Of a stretch of DNA of 64,000 nucleotides, positions 1 through 9,189 are shown piece by piece. Under the pieces are notes generated by a model that searched no databases, was not told the origin of the DNA, and was given only the letters and a program-made list of their open reading frames with translations. The stretch lies in contig NZ_CP080575.1 in assembly GCF_019575955.1 (NCBI RefSeq), positions 2,604,001-2,668,000 of the forward strand, written 5' to 3'. Position 1 is the stretch's first letter, and each line of letters begins with the position of its first letter. The position numbers were made by a program, and so were the translations under genes. This DNA is from Nesterenkonia pannonica (GTDB lineage Bacteria > Actinomycetota > Actinomycetes > Actinomycetales > Micrococcaceae).

Positions 1-1003
1 TACGAGTCGCTGCTCACGGTGCCCGCCGTCCTCCTCCGAAGCGACGAGAGCGGCGCCCGTCTCCAGGTCGTCGAGGAGACCGGCAAGGACCTGCGCACCA
101 TGCTCGCAGAGCATGGTCTGGTGCTGGAGGACGGGGCCCTCCGTCTCGCCGCACCGGAGCTCCCTCAGGTGCCGCCCGCCGCCCTGGGACCGGGCACACA
201 GACCCCTGCCCAGTACCTCAGCGCCGTCGCCGCGGGGCTCAGCGCGATCGACTCCGGAACGGTGGAGAAGCTCGTCCTGGCTCGCGATGTGGTCGTCTCG
301 GCCGATGCGGCCCTGCCTGCCGGGCCGCTGCTGGCACGTCTGGCTGCCGACTATCCGCAGACCTGGACCTACCGGGTGGGGCAGATGATCAGGGCCACCC
401 CGGAGATGCTCATGCAGCTGCGCGGCGAACGGCTCTTCTCACGCGTGCTGGCAGGCACCGTGGACCACGATGCGCCTGCGGAGTCGCTCCTGACCGACCA
501 CAAGCAGCACCGCGAGCATGACCTCGCCGTCGCCTCCCTGATGGATCAGCTCGCTCCCTGACGGAGTCGCTGCAGGCGCCGCGGATCCGCGGCTCCTTGA
601 GCTCCCGAACGTCTACCACCTGGCCAGCGACGTGACGGGGTGCTGGCGCACCAGGACGACGGGGCGCTCCCCAGCCCGCTGGAGGTCGCAGAGGCGGCCC
701 ACCCCACTGCGGCGGTCTGCGGCACGCCTACGGCGGCCGCGGGGCAGCTGATCGAACAGCTGGAGGGTCTGGACCGCGGGCCGTTCTCCGGGCCCGTCGG
801 CTGGTTGGACGCCGCCGGCAACGCGGAATTCGGGATCGCTCTGCGCGGCGGAGTGCTGGAGTCGGACGGTTTAGCGGGTGCGCCTCTACGCCGGCGCGGG
901 GATCGTGGTAAGCTCAGACCCGGAGGCGGAGCTCGCCGAGACCGAGTCCAAGCTGCGTCCGATGCTCAGCGCGCTAGGCGCTCGTCAGACGGCATCCGGG
1001 TAG
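1..1003 (+). CDS. menF: Isochorismate synthase MenF, 5' truncated by window edge
   Basis: Converts chorismate to isochorismate, the entry step of menaquinone synthesis. Only the C-terminal ~330 residues are present. The chorismate-binding fold is recognised from RATPEML and SRVLAGTVD (about 390-465) and from the GAGIVxxSDPEAE signature near 890-930. The frame breaks near 560, where a C run in APLTESL has lost a base, and again at 869-875. At 869 (GTTTAGC) and 908 (GTAAGC) the protein expects GCCGGC; the second change turns the family's GIVAGSDP into GIVVSSDP. The stop (1001-1003) lies inside the end of convergent menD, an overlap of about 19 bases. Family assignment is firm; the frame breaks are probably sequencing errors. 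Confidence 0.9.
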
Positions 1004-2878
1004 GCGAGCGCCCTGATCCGGGCGTGAAGATCGCGCAGCAGCGTCCTGTCGGAGGCGATCTCCACAATGCGGATGCCGACCCTGTCGTCGGGGTGAGCCA
1101 GCGCGTCCTCAAGCTCGCCGAGTGATTCGACGAAGCGATACTCGTGATGATGGGCGTCGGCGAGCGCCTCCACATCGACACTCTGGGGCGTGCCGAAGAG
1201 CCGTTCGACGGCATCGGCCTTCCCGGACGGCGCCCCACCGTCCCGTGCTCCAGCTGATCGAAGATGGCGCCGCCGCCGTCGTTGATCACCACGACATCCA
1301 TGGTCGGGATGCGCTCAGTCGTGGGGTAGAGCAGCGCGTTGGTGTCGTGGAGGAACGTGAGGTCCCCGACGACTGCGGTCACTCGTGTCCCCGCGGCGAG
1401 GGCGATGCCTACCGCCGTCGATACGTTCCCGTCGATGCCGGACAGGCCCCGCAGCGCGTGGACCCGGCGGACCCGATCTCTGCGGGTCAGCACAGCACCG
1501 AGGTCCACATCCCGGATGACTGATGAGGACCCCAGCAGCATGGGGCCCGGCGCCGACTCGGCGACGAACTGGGCTGCGCGCACCGAGGACAGGCCCCAGA
1601 CTCTTCGCTGAGGACCGCGTCGACGGCGCGCTGCACATTCAGCCCAGCCTCCTCCCAGGCCTCGGCCCAGCCTGCAGGCGCCCCTCCTGCGAAGTCGGCG
1701 AGATCCCCGATCTCTCCGATCACCGGCCTCGGAAGCCCGTCGCTGAACCAGGGCTCGGCGACAGGTGCGTACTGGGCGGCACGCACGTCGGTGCGGCTGA
1801 TGAGCTGCTGGACCGGTCGGGACAGGGTGGGGCGTCCCGCGACGACGACGCGCTGGACCGAATCCACCAGGTCGGCCGCGGCGGTTCCGGAGGGCGCCTG
1901 CAGCACGAGCCGGTAGCCCTGGACGGGTCCCAGCTCGGCCCACCGGGCGCCGGAGGTCGGCTCGGCGAGAATGGGCTGTCCCAGCCTGCGGGCCGCGCGG
2001 ACTGCTTCGGCGGGGGCATCGTGGCCGAGGACGAAGACGGTCCGCTGAGCAGCGGAGACTCGCGGAATGGCCTGTGACGGGCTGTCGGACGCCTCCCCGC
2101 CCTCGTGGAGCCAGGCGTCGTCCACGTTGCGCCGGACGCGGAGGTGCTCGGCAGGGCTGAGCTGATCCGCCTGATCATAGAGTCGCTGCCGCTCCTTGGG
2201 CGGGATCACGCCACGACGTGCCCAGCGCCCGGGTCCCCGCGCTGAGGGAGGCTCGACGGGCACCAGCGGATCCGCGAACCCGATGTTCAGGTGCACCGGA
2301 CCGGGCACCTCCTGGCGGCTGCGGGCACCGGCCTGACGCAGCAGGAGCGCCACCTGAGCCTCCGCAGAGAGGATGTCGTCGCGCGACTCCGGCTCCAGAC
2401 GCAGCTGCCCCTGGCGGATGAGGCCCTGCTCGAGGTGCAGCTCGTCACGGACGCGGTAAGCGAACATCTCCTGCTGCCATGTGGTCTGGTTGGCTCCCGT
2501 GCCGTGAAGCTCATCGGGGCGGTCAGCGGTGATCGCCACGAGCGGGACGCCGCGAGGTCGGCTTCCATCACCGCGGCGTGAGGTTTCCCGCCGCGGTCCC
2601 GGAGGTGGTGACGACAGCCGCCGGCTCCCCGCGGCCATGGCCAGGCCCAGGGCCGTGAACGCTGCGGAGCGCTCGTCGATGCGAACATGAATGGTGATGG
2701 CCCCGAGCTGCTCCGCCTCTGCCAGCGCGTATGCCAGGGGCGCTGAGCGGGAGCCTGGGGCGAGGACGACGTGACGCAGGCCAGGGGTCAGTCCGCGGAT
2801 GACGCGGCGAGCCAGTCGGATCGACTCGGCGTCGTGGGAGTCGTCGAACTCGCGGAACGGACGCCGGGGTGAAGTCAC
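985..2878 (-). CDS. menD: MenD, SEPHCHC synthase (thiamine diphosphate enzyme)
   Basis: Joins isochorismate and 2-oxoglutarate to give 2-succinyl-5-enolpyruvyl-6-hydroxy-3-cyclohexene-1-carboxylate. The N-terminus carries [10 protein letters not shown], a conserved [10 protein letters not shown] segment with the catalytic Glu, and [14 protein letters not shown]. The C-terminal cofactor site is visible as [13 protein letters not shown] near 1330-1370. At ~630 residues it is somewhat longer than usual for the family. The reading frame breaks several times (near 2620, 2100, 1640, 1500, 1240), each fixable by one base in a homopolymer. The GTG start (2876-2878) overlaps the menC stop in a GTGA junction, so the two are translationally coupled. 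Convergent with menF at the other end. Confidence 0.9.
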
Positions 2879-3913
2879 CCCACAATCCTACTGGCGAGTT
2901 CCGCGTGCGCGGCGTGGACGCGGTCGAACCACCACGCCTGGCGTGCAGGGCTGAGCCTCACCTGAGCGATGAGCTCCGGGGCAGGGGCGGGGCGGTGATG
3001 ACTCCGTCGCGTACGGGAACGGCCAGTCGGCCCGCGGACGGCAGCAGGGGCGCGCTGACCGCATCGCGGGCGAAGAGAGCAGCGGTCCCGAGGCCGCACG
3101 CGTAGGAAGCCGCGGCAGGCGCGCCGCAAGCGCCAGCCCGGCGGCCAGGCCGACGCTGGTGTCCAGGGCGGAGGAGACCACAGCGTCCAGGCCCGCCTGC
3201 TCCACCAGGTCGAGAACCCGGCTGACTCCGCCCAGCGGGGACCTTCAGCACCAGAAGGTCAGCTGCGCCGAGGCGTGCCACCCGCAGCGGGTCCTCCTCC
3301 TTGCGCACAGCCTCGTCAGCGGCGAGCCGCACGGCGACGCCGTCTGCGCTGAGCAGCTCCCGCAGACGAGCGAGCCCCTCCACACCCGGGACGGGCTGCT
3401 CGGCGTATTCGAGCCTGCCCTGGGCGGCCTCCGCGATCCGCGGCAGAGCCGCCGCCGCCTCCGCCAGCGTCCAGCCCGCGTTGGCGTCGACCCTGACGGC
3501 CGCACGGGAAGCTGCCTGACCACAGCCGAGACCCGCGCCACATCGTCCTGGAGGCTCTGGCCCTGCTCGGCGACTTTGATCTTGACCGCAGTGATCCCGT
3601 CGCCGTAGCGGGCGAGCACCGCGGGGACATCCTCAGGCTCCACGGCCGGAAGCGTGGCGTTGACCGGCACGGACTCCTCAGCGGCGCCCCAGTCCGCGCC
3701 AGCCTGCCTCCACGGCCGCCCCGAGCCAGGCCGCAGACTCCTCCGGCTGGTACTCGGCGAAGGGCGCGAACTCTGCCCATCCCTTCGGACCCCGGATCAG
3801 CAGCGCTTCCCGGACCGTCTGACCCCTGAAGCGGGTGCGCATAGGCAGTCCGACGGCGACGGCGTCGCGCAGAAGATCGGAGACGGGGGCAGCTCGGCGA
3901 CACGGTCCTGCAT
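2875..3913 (-). CDS. menC: o-Succinylbenzoate synthase MenC
   Basis: Enolase-superfamily dehydratase that makes o-succinylbenzoate from SHCHC. Reassembled across at least four frame breaks (near 3650, 3500, 3240, 3100) it reads MQDRVAELPP..., then GQTVREALLIRGPKGWAEF, the second-shell Lys motif AVKIKVAEQG, a metal-ligand DANAGW segment, AEQPVPGVEGL, the DEAVR segment and SSALDTSVGLAAGLALA. That motif order is typical of actinobacterial MenC (~330 residues). The ATG at 3911-3913 is the first start matching the family N-terminus. Upstream lies the divergent PAP2 gene, 53 bases away. First gene of a menC-menD operon. Confidence 0.88.
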
Positions 3914-3966
3914 GGTCCTCACCCTATGTTGCTCCGTGGGGTCCGGAAGCTGGGATACTTCTGTGC

Positions 3967-4955
3967 ATGTCAAGCACGCTGCGCCCGCCTGCCCGCCGAA
4001 CAGGCCTGTGGATCGCCGGAGTACTGGTCTGCTGCGCACTGCTCATCGGCAGCTATGAGATTTTCGTGCGGACCACGCTCGGGCAGGTCATCGATACGGT
4101 GCCGCGGCTCGCGGCGGTGCACTTCGAGCACCCGCTGCCCTACCTGCCGCGCGAGGACGGCGAGAGCTTCTGGACGGCGCTGTGGATGGTCATCCCGCCT
4201 GCAGTCGTGTTCGGACTGCTGGTGCTGATGCGTCAGAAGCTCGTCACGGGCCTCATCGTTCTGGCGGGCGTCGTCGGCGCCAATGTCACCACCCAGATCA
4301 TGAAGTACAGCTGGCTCGAGCGTGAGGTGGTCGAGGACGACCGCAGCGTGGGCCTCTTCCTCACCCAGGCCGACCTTCCCAACTCGCTGCCCAGCGGGCA
4401 CACCACCCTGGCCGCGTCCGCCGCCGTCGCCGTGTTCCTGGCCGCGGGTCCGCGCCAGCGTCCCTTCATGGGATTCGTGGCCGCGCTCTGGGCAGGAGGC
4501 TGGGGCACCTACATCTTCATCGAGGACTGGCACAGAGCCTCGGACATGATCGCGGCCTACCTCGTCGTCGCCGTCTGGGGCTGATCGCAGGATGGGCCAT
4601 CATGCGGGCGGAGCCTCAGCACAATACGGTGCTGTTCGACAACCCTCCGAGCGCGGCTCCCGCAGCCGTCCTCTGCTGGATCATCGGGATCGTGTCCGTC
4701 GTCGCCGCCGGGCTCTGCTTCCTCTTCGGGGCGGCTGGTCGGGACTCTTCGCCAGCGCGGAGGACCCGAGCCTGTGGCACTGGCTGGCGGGGGCGCTGCT
4801 CTCCGGGGCCTGCGTTCATGATCGGCGGCGCGGGGATCAGTCTCTTCGCCGCAGAAGCAGGACGCCGCCAGCGAGGCATCGCTGCCCCCAGCACCCAGGC
4901 CGAACCGATCCGCTACCCGATCCCGGAGAACTTCGCGCACCTCTACCGAGTCTGA
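3967..4955 (+). CDS. PAP2-family membrane phosphatase with C-terminal membrane extension
   Basis: Type 2 phosphatidic acid phosphatase-like integral membrane protein. An N-terminal membrane helix (about residues 12-35) is followed by several more. The PAP2 motifs are visible: PSGHTT (4393-4410) with the catalytic His, and a later WHRASDMIAAY segment with the second Arg-x5-Asp/His site. The first frame stops at 4584, but a G lost from a run in VWG(G)LIAGWAIM restores the frame, adding ~120 residues with two more membrane helices (WIIGIVSVVAAGLCFLF and a GAxFMIGGAGISLFA helix). A second break lies near 4740. Substrate cannot be told from sequence; lipid phosphate or undecaprenyl pyrophosphate are the usual choices. 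Confidence 0.82.
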
Positions 4956-5030
4956 GGCGCCTCGAGGCGCTCCTGCCCGTGGCCTACGATGCTCCCGAAC
5001 GGAACATTCAACAGGAACGGAGGAGCCCTC

Positions 5031-5589
5031 ATGTCTGATGATCATCAGCTTGCAGGCACATGGACCATCGACCCCTCTCACTCACGGGTCGGGTTCTCCA
5101 CCCGGCACGCAATGGTGACCCGCGTGACAGGTGCGTTCACCGACGTCGCCGGTGAGGCGGTCTTCGACCCGGAGGACTGGAGCGCCTCCACAGTGAACGT
5201 CGCCGTGCAGGTCTCCAGCGTCGACACCCGCAGCGCGGACCGTGACCAGCATCTGCTCTCCGAGGACTTCTTCGACGTGGTGAGCTACCCCGAGATCACG
5301 TTCGTCTCCACCGGGGTGGACGAGGTGGGCGAGAGCAGCTTCATCATCACCGGCGACCTGACCATCCGCGGCACCACGAAGAGCGTGGCGATCCCGCTGG
5401 AGCTGCTCGGCATCACCAGGGACCCCGCAGGGACGCTCCGGGCCGGTTTTGAGGGGTCGCGCAGGATCGACCGCCGCGACTGGGACGTCCGGTGGAACAC
5501 TCCCTGACTCCGGAGGCGTCCTGGTCAGCGACCGCATCACCCTGGAGTTCGAGCTCTCCTCACCAGGAGCTGACTCTTCGACCTGCTGA
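5031..5589 (+). CDS. YceI-family lipid-binding-like protein
   Basis: YceI/polyprenyl-binding lipocalin-like domain, ~185 residues with no signal peptide, so probably cytoplasmic as in many actinobacterial members. The family pattern is clear: GTWTIDPSHSRVGFSTRHAMV at the start, VDTRSADRDQHLLSEDFFDV in the middle and ITGDLTIRGTTKSV, then the C-terminal strand SDRITLEFELS. A frame break lies at ~5503 in a C run (NTPLDSGG); the true stop is at 5587-5589. A good ribosome site GGAGGAG lies 8 bases before the ATG. Physiological ligand unknown; isoprenoid binding is known for some family members. Confidence 0.85.
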
Positions 5590-5599
5590 GGCTTAGCGC

Positions 5600-6745
5600 T
5601 CACCCGAGGACGGGAAGGTGGGCGTCGGCCTCGTCGTGCTCCATGCCGGTGGCCTCCAGGAGGTCTACGACCATGGTGCGGATCAGCAGGACGATCGTGT
5701 CGCCCTCGAGGTCATGGATACCCATGCGCTTGGGGTGAAGCTGCGCAGCTACGGCTGTGAGCGACTTCTCGGCGGCCTGCATGCCGCGGTCGAACCCGGG
5801 GCCTCGGCGACCGCACGCGTGAGGAGGGCTGAGCTGTCAGCCAGCTCGTCGAGGACGCGCGCCAAGTTCTCAGCCCCGTCGGTGTCCAGAGCGGCGTGGT
5901 CGATGCTGCTGATGGATCGGCGTATGACCACGCGCAGGGACCGCACGGCGAGGTCCAGCTTGTCGGTGGCGCGGCTGATGCGCTGTATGTAGTGCCGGTG
6001 ACGGCGGTGCGGGGCGAGTAGCGGGTGAGCTCTTCGGCGGTCGTGATGGATTTGACGCACTCATCGATCTTCGGCTGGGTGCCGCGGGCACGGATCAGGG
6101 CGTGCCAGCCTTCGCGCGAATCGCCGTCCCGGACAGCCGCCGCGGTCTCCCGCAGCGACAGGGTGAGGTCACCGGTGACGCCCTTGAGCTCACGCACGGG
6201 CTCGGAGCGGGGTCGCGCGGGGTCAGCAGTGCGATGGTCATGGCGGTGATGCCGCCGACCATGGCGTCCGCGCTGCGGCTGAATACGCCGAGGGCAGTGT
6301 CCTCCGGTGCGGGAAGCATGACGACCAGCAGCGCCTGCAGGCCCATCTGCATGGCGAAGGTGGCGCCTGAGTCCAGGAACCTGGCCACCATGACGGCCAG
6401 GAAGACGACCACGACGGCCACCATCCACCCTTGGCCGAAGAAGTGGACGACGATGTCTGCGATGAGCACGCCCAGGGTGCAGCCGATGGCGACCTCCAGG
6501 ACCTTCCGGCCTCTGGGCTCCTTGGTGAACCCCATGGCGACCAGGGCGGCCACGGCGGCGAAGATCGGCTGGTGGTGTCCGAGCAGCTGCTCGGCGATCA
6601 GGTAGGCGCCGACGCCTGCTGCCGTCATCTGAGCCGCCGGGATCAGCGAGTTCTTCGCCCGGGTGAAGCCCGCCCGGCTTCGGGTCAGGAGGAAGCGGCC
6701 GCCTCCGCGGCCCGCGTGCTTGAAGGAATCGGCGGCGCTGCTCAC
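5600..6745 (-). CDS. FUSC-family (aromatic acid exporter-like) membrane protein
   Basis: Membrane protein of the FUSC/ArAE type. After a short basic N-terminus there are about six helices (GAYLIAEQLLG, FAAVAALVAMGF, IGCTLGVLIADIVVHFF, AVVVVFLAVMVARF, MQMGLQALLVVML, VGGITAMTIALL) and then a long cytoplasmic helical domain ending at 5600. Frame breaks near 6200, 6040 and 5800 interrupt the C-terminal domain. GTG start at 6743-6745. The C-terminus faces that of the YceI gene (10 bases between stops). Substrate unknown; family members export aromatic acids or take part in stress efflux. It is followed on the same strand by radA, but the 10-base gap does not imply a shared role. Confidence 0.75.
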
Positions 6746-6755
6746 AGGGACGAGT

Positions 6756-8130
6756 CTATGACGAGGAGTCGAAGAGCAGATTCATCGCTTCCGGCAGGGA
6801 TCCCACCTCACGGACGGTGAGGCTCTCGGGCGCGTTCTCGCCGCCTCCGCGCGGAACCAGTGCGTGGGTGAAGCCGAGGCGGGCCGCCTCCTGGAGTAAG
6901 CGCTGCAGCCCCGTCACGGGACGGACTTCGCTTACCAGTCCCACTTCGCCCAGTGCCAGGAACCTGTTGGGCAGCGACCTCTCCAGGGCCGCCGACGCCA
7001 CGGCCAGGGCGACGGCCAGGTCCGCAGCTTACTCCGTGATCTTTGCTCCCCCACTGTGGCCACGTACGTCTCGGACTTCATGAGAGCGGCGAGCTTGGCG
7101 CGGCGCTGCAGCACCGCCAGCAGCATGGACACTCGCGGTGAGTCGAGTCCGACACGGCCCGGCGAGGCTGGGCGGCTTGGGATTCGGCGACGAGCGCCTG
7201 GACTTCTGCGGTGAGGGCCGCCGCCCTTCCAGCGAGATGGTGATGCAGGTTCCGGGCACACGCTCCGCCATGGCGGAGACGAAGAGCCCGGACGGGTCGG
7301 CGAGAGATTCGAGGCCGTTCTCGCCGAGGTCGAAGCAGCCGACGTCGTCGGTGGGGCCGTACCGGTTCTTCACCGCACGCAGAAGACGCAGCCTGGAGTG
7401 CCGGTCGCCCTCGAACTGGCAGACGACGTCCACCAGATGCTCGAGCATCCGGGGGCGATGTTCCCGTCCTTGGTGACGTGGCCGACGAGGATGGTGGTCA
7501 TGCCGCGACGTTTGGCCGCCTCGATCATCGCGGCGGTGACTTCGCGGATCTGGGTGACGCCGCCGGGCGAACCTTCGACCTCCGCGGAGGAGAGGGTCTG
7601 GACCGAGTCCATGATGGTCAGCTGCGGGTCGGCCTTCTCGATCTGCCCGAGCGCCTGGCCGAGGTCGGATTCGGCGGCAAGGTACAGGTGCTCCGAGAGC
7701 CCGTTGATGCGCTCGGCCCGCTTCTTCACCTGCGCGGCGGACTCCTCGCCGGTGAGGTAGAGCACCGGCTGCGAGCGGCCGTGGCGCTCCGCGACGGCGG
7801 CGGCGGCCTGCAGCAGCAGGGTGGATTTGCCGACGCCGGGCTCACCCGCCATGAGGATCACCGCACCGGGCACCAGCCCGCCTCCGAGGACCCGATCCAG
7901 CTCCCCACCCCGGTGGGACGGAACTCGGCGAGCGAGGAGTCGACCTCACCGATCGTCGTCGCGGGTCTGGCCACAGTGGTCGCCGCCGCGGTGCGGACCG
8001 CCGCGGCCCCGTCCTTCTCATGGACGCTGCCCCAGGCCTGGCACTCCGGGCAGCGGCCCACCCATTTCACGGTCTGCCAGCCGCACTCAGCGCACTCAAA
8101 CGTGGGAGCGGAGGACTTCTTCTTGGCCAT
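6756..8130 (-). CDS. radA: DNA repair protein RadA
   Basis: RecA-like branch-migration helicase acting in recombination. The N-terminal C4 zinc finger (CAECGWQTVKWVGRCPEC), Walker A GEPGVGKST (near 7840), the RadA-specific motif here reading KNRYG rather than KNRFG (near 7365), and the Lon-like C-terminal domain ending at 6756 are all present. Frame breaks occur near 7890, 7450, 7210 and 7040. Two GCCGGC-type corruptions hit conserved residues: 6930-6935 changes the LAGEVRPV motif to LVSEVRPV, and 6896-6901 changes QRRLQEAARLGF to QRLLQEAARLGF with a rare TTA codon. Start ATG 8128-8130. Divergent from mutY with about 70 bases between starts. Confidence 0.92.
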
Positions 8131-8202
8131 AGCTCCCCACAGTATCGGCGAAGGCAGACATCGATGGAGGTGACCGACACCGCCCTGACTAGGATGTGCC
8201 TG

Positions 8203-9177
8203 ATGAGCAGCGTCCCGACTGTGCCTGCGGGCCGAGAGCCCGACGCCGTGCCCACTCTTCCCTCCGCCCCTGAGCCGGAGCAGGTGCACGGCCCGGTGAT
8301 CGACTGGTTCCATGACCAGAAGCGCGACCTGCCGTGGCGTCGCCCGGAGTGCACGCCGTGGGGAGTCTTCGTCTCTGAGGTGATGCTCCAGCAGACCCCT
8401 GTGAACAGAGTTGCTCCCCGCTGGGAGGAGTGGATGCGGCGATGGCCGACCCCGCCGCCTGCGCCGAGGCTCCCACCTCGGCGATCCTGACGGTCTGGGA
8501 CCGGCTGGGCTATCCACGCCGGGCCCTGCGTCTTCAGCAGGCTGCGGCCGCAATGGTGGAGAAGCACGGGGGCGAGGTCCCGGGACACGGGATCAGCTGC
8601 GCGCCCTGCCGGGGTGGGCGAGTACACGGCCGCGGCCGTGGCATGCTTCGCCTTCGAACAGCCCGAAGTGGTGGTGGACACGAACATTCGCCGAGTGCTC
8701 GTGCGGGTCTTCGATGCTCGGCCGCTGGCGGGCAAGACATACACGGCGGCTCAGCGACGGCTCGCCCATGACGCTTTCCCTGACCCCAATCTCGACGACG
8801 GTGGGGTGGCCTGCGCCTGGAACATCGCCTCCATGGAGCTGGGATCGCTGGTGTGCACCTCGAAGTCCCCGAAGTGCGGCATCTGCCCGGTTCGGGACAT
8901 GTGCGCCTGGCGTGCTGCTGGGTCGCCCGCACCCACAGAGGAGCAGAAGACGCGCGGCCAGGCCTGGCACGGCACCGACCGGCAAGTCCGCGGAGCGCTG
9001 ATGACCCTTCTCCGCGACGCATCGGCCTCGGGGAGCATCTGAGCGAGGACGCACTCCTCGAGGCGCTCCCCTCCCGGAGACATCCTCTGAGCAGCGGCGA
9101 AGGTGCCTGCAGTCCCTGCTGCAGGACGGACTGGCACAGAAAGTGCCGGGAAGATCGCTCTTCCCGGCACTTTCTGA
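8203..9177 (+). CDS. mutY: A/G-specific adenine glycosylase MutY
   Basis: Removes adenine mispaired with 8-oxoguanine. Visible: WRRPECTPWGVFVSEVMLQQT near the start, the helix-hairpin-helix LPGVGEYTAAAV (broken at ~8613 by a lost G), catalytic Asp in VVVDTNIRRVL, and an Fe-S cluster motif C-x6-C-x2-C-x5-C in CTSKSPKCGICPVRDMC. Breaks also occur near 8450 and 9030. The C-terminus fits SAGKIALPGTF with stop TGA 9175-9177 if one A is restored near 9140. Starts at 8164, 8194 and 8203 are possible; 8203 has the best upstream AGGA. The stop lies inside a perfect hairpin (9137-9176). Confidence 0.88.
9137..9176. terminator. Perfect 18-bp hairpin between mutY and clpC
   Basis: The arms 9137-9154 (CAGAAAGTGCCGGGAAGA) and 9159-9176 are exact reverse complements around the loop TCGC. 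It covers the last codons of mutY and ends 14 bases before the clpC stop on the other strand, so it can act as a bidirectional terminator for the convergent pair. There is no clear T tract on either side, so the mechanism may not be classical intrinsic termination. Confidence 0.7.
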
Positions 9178-9189
9178 CCCATGCGGTGA

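Noticed and set aside
966..1943. Long open frames antisense or out of phase to real genes, such as those over 23827-25227 (+), 14718-16211 (+) and 9310-10293 (+)
   Set aside because: They lie opposite firmly identified ftsH, M13 peptidase and clpC and arise from high GC content; their products resemble no family.
6896..6901. TTA codon in radA as a bldA-type regulatory rare codon
   Set aside because: GCCGGC at this place restores the conserved RRL of RadA; the TTA is part of the error pattern.
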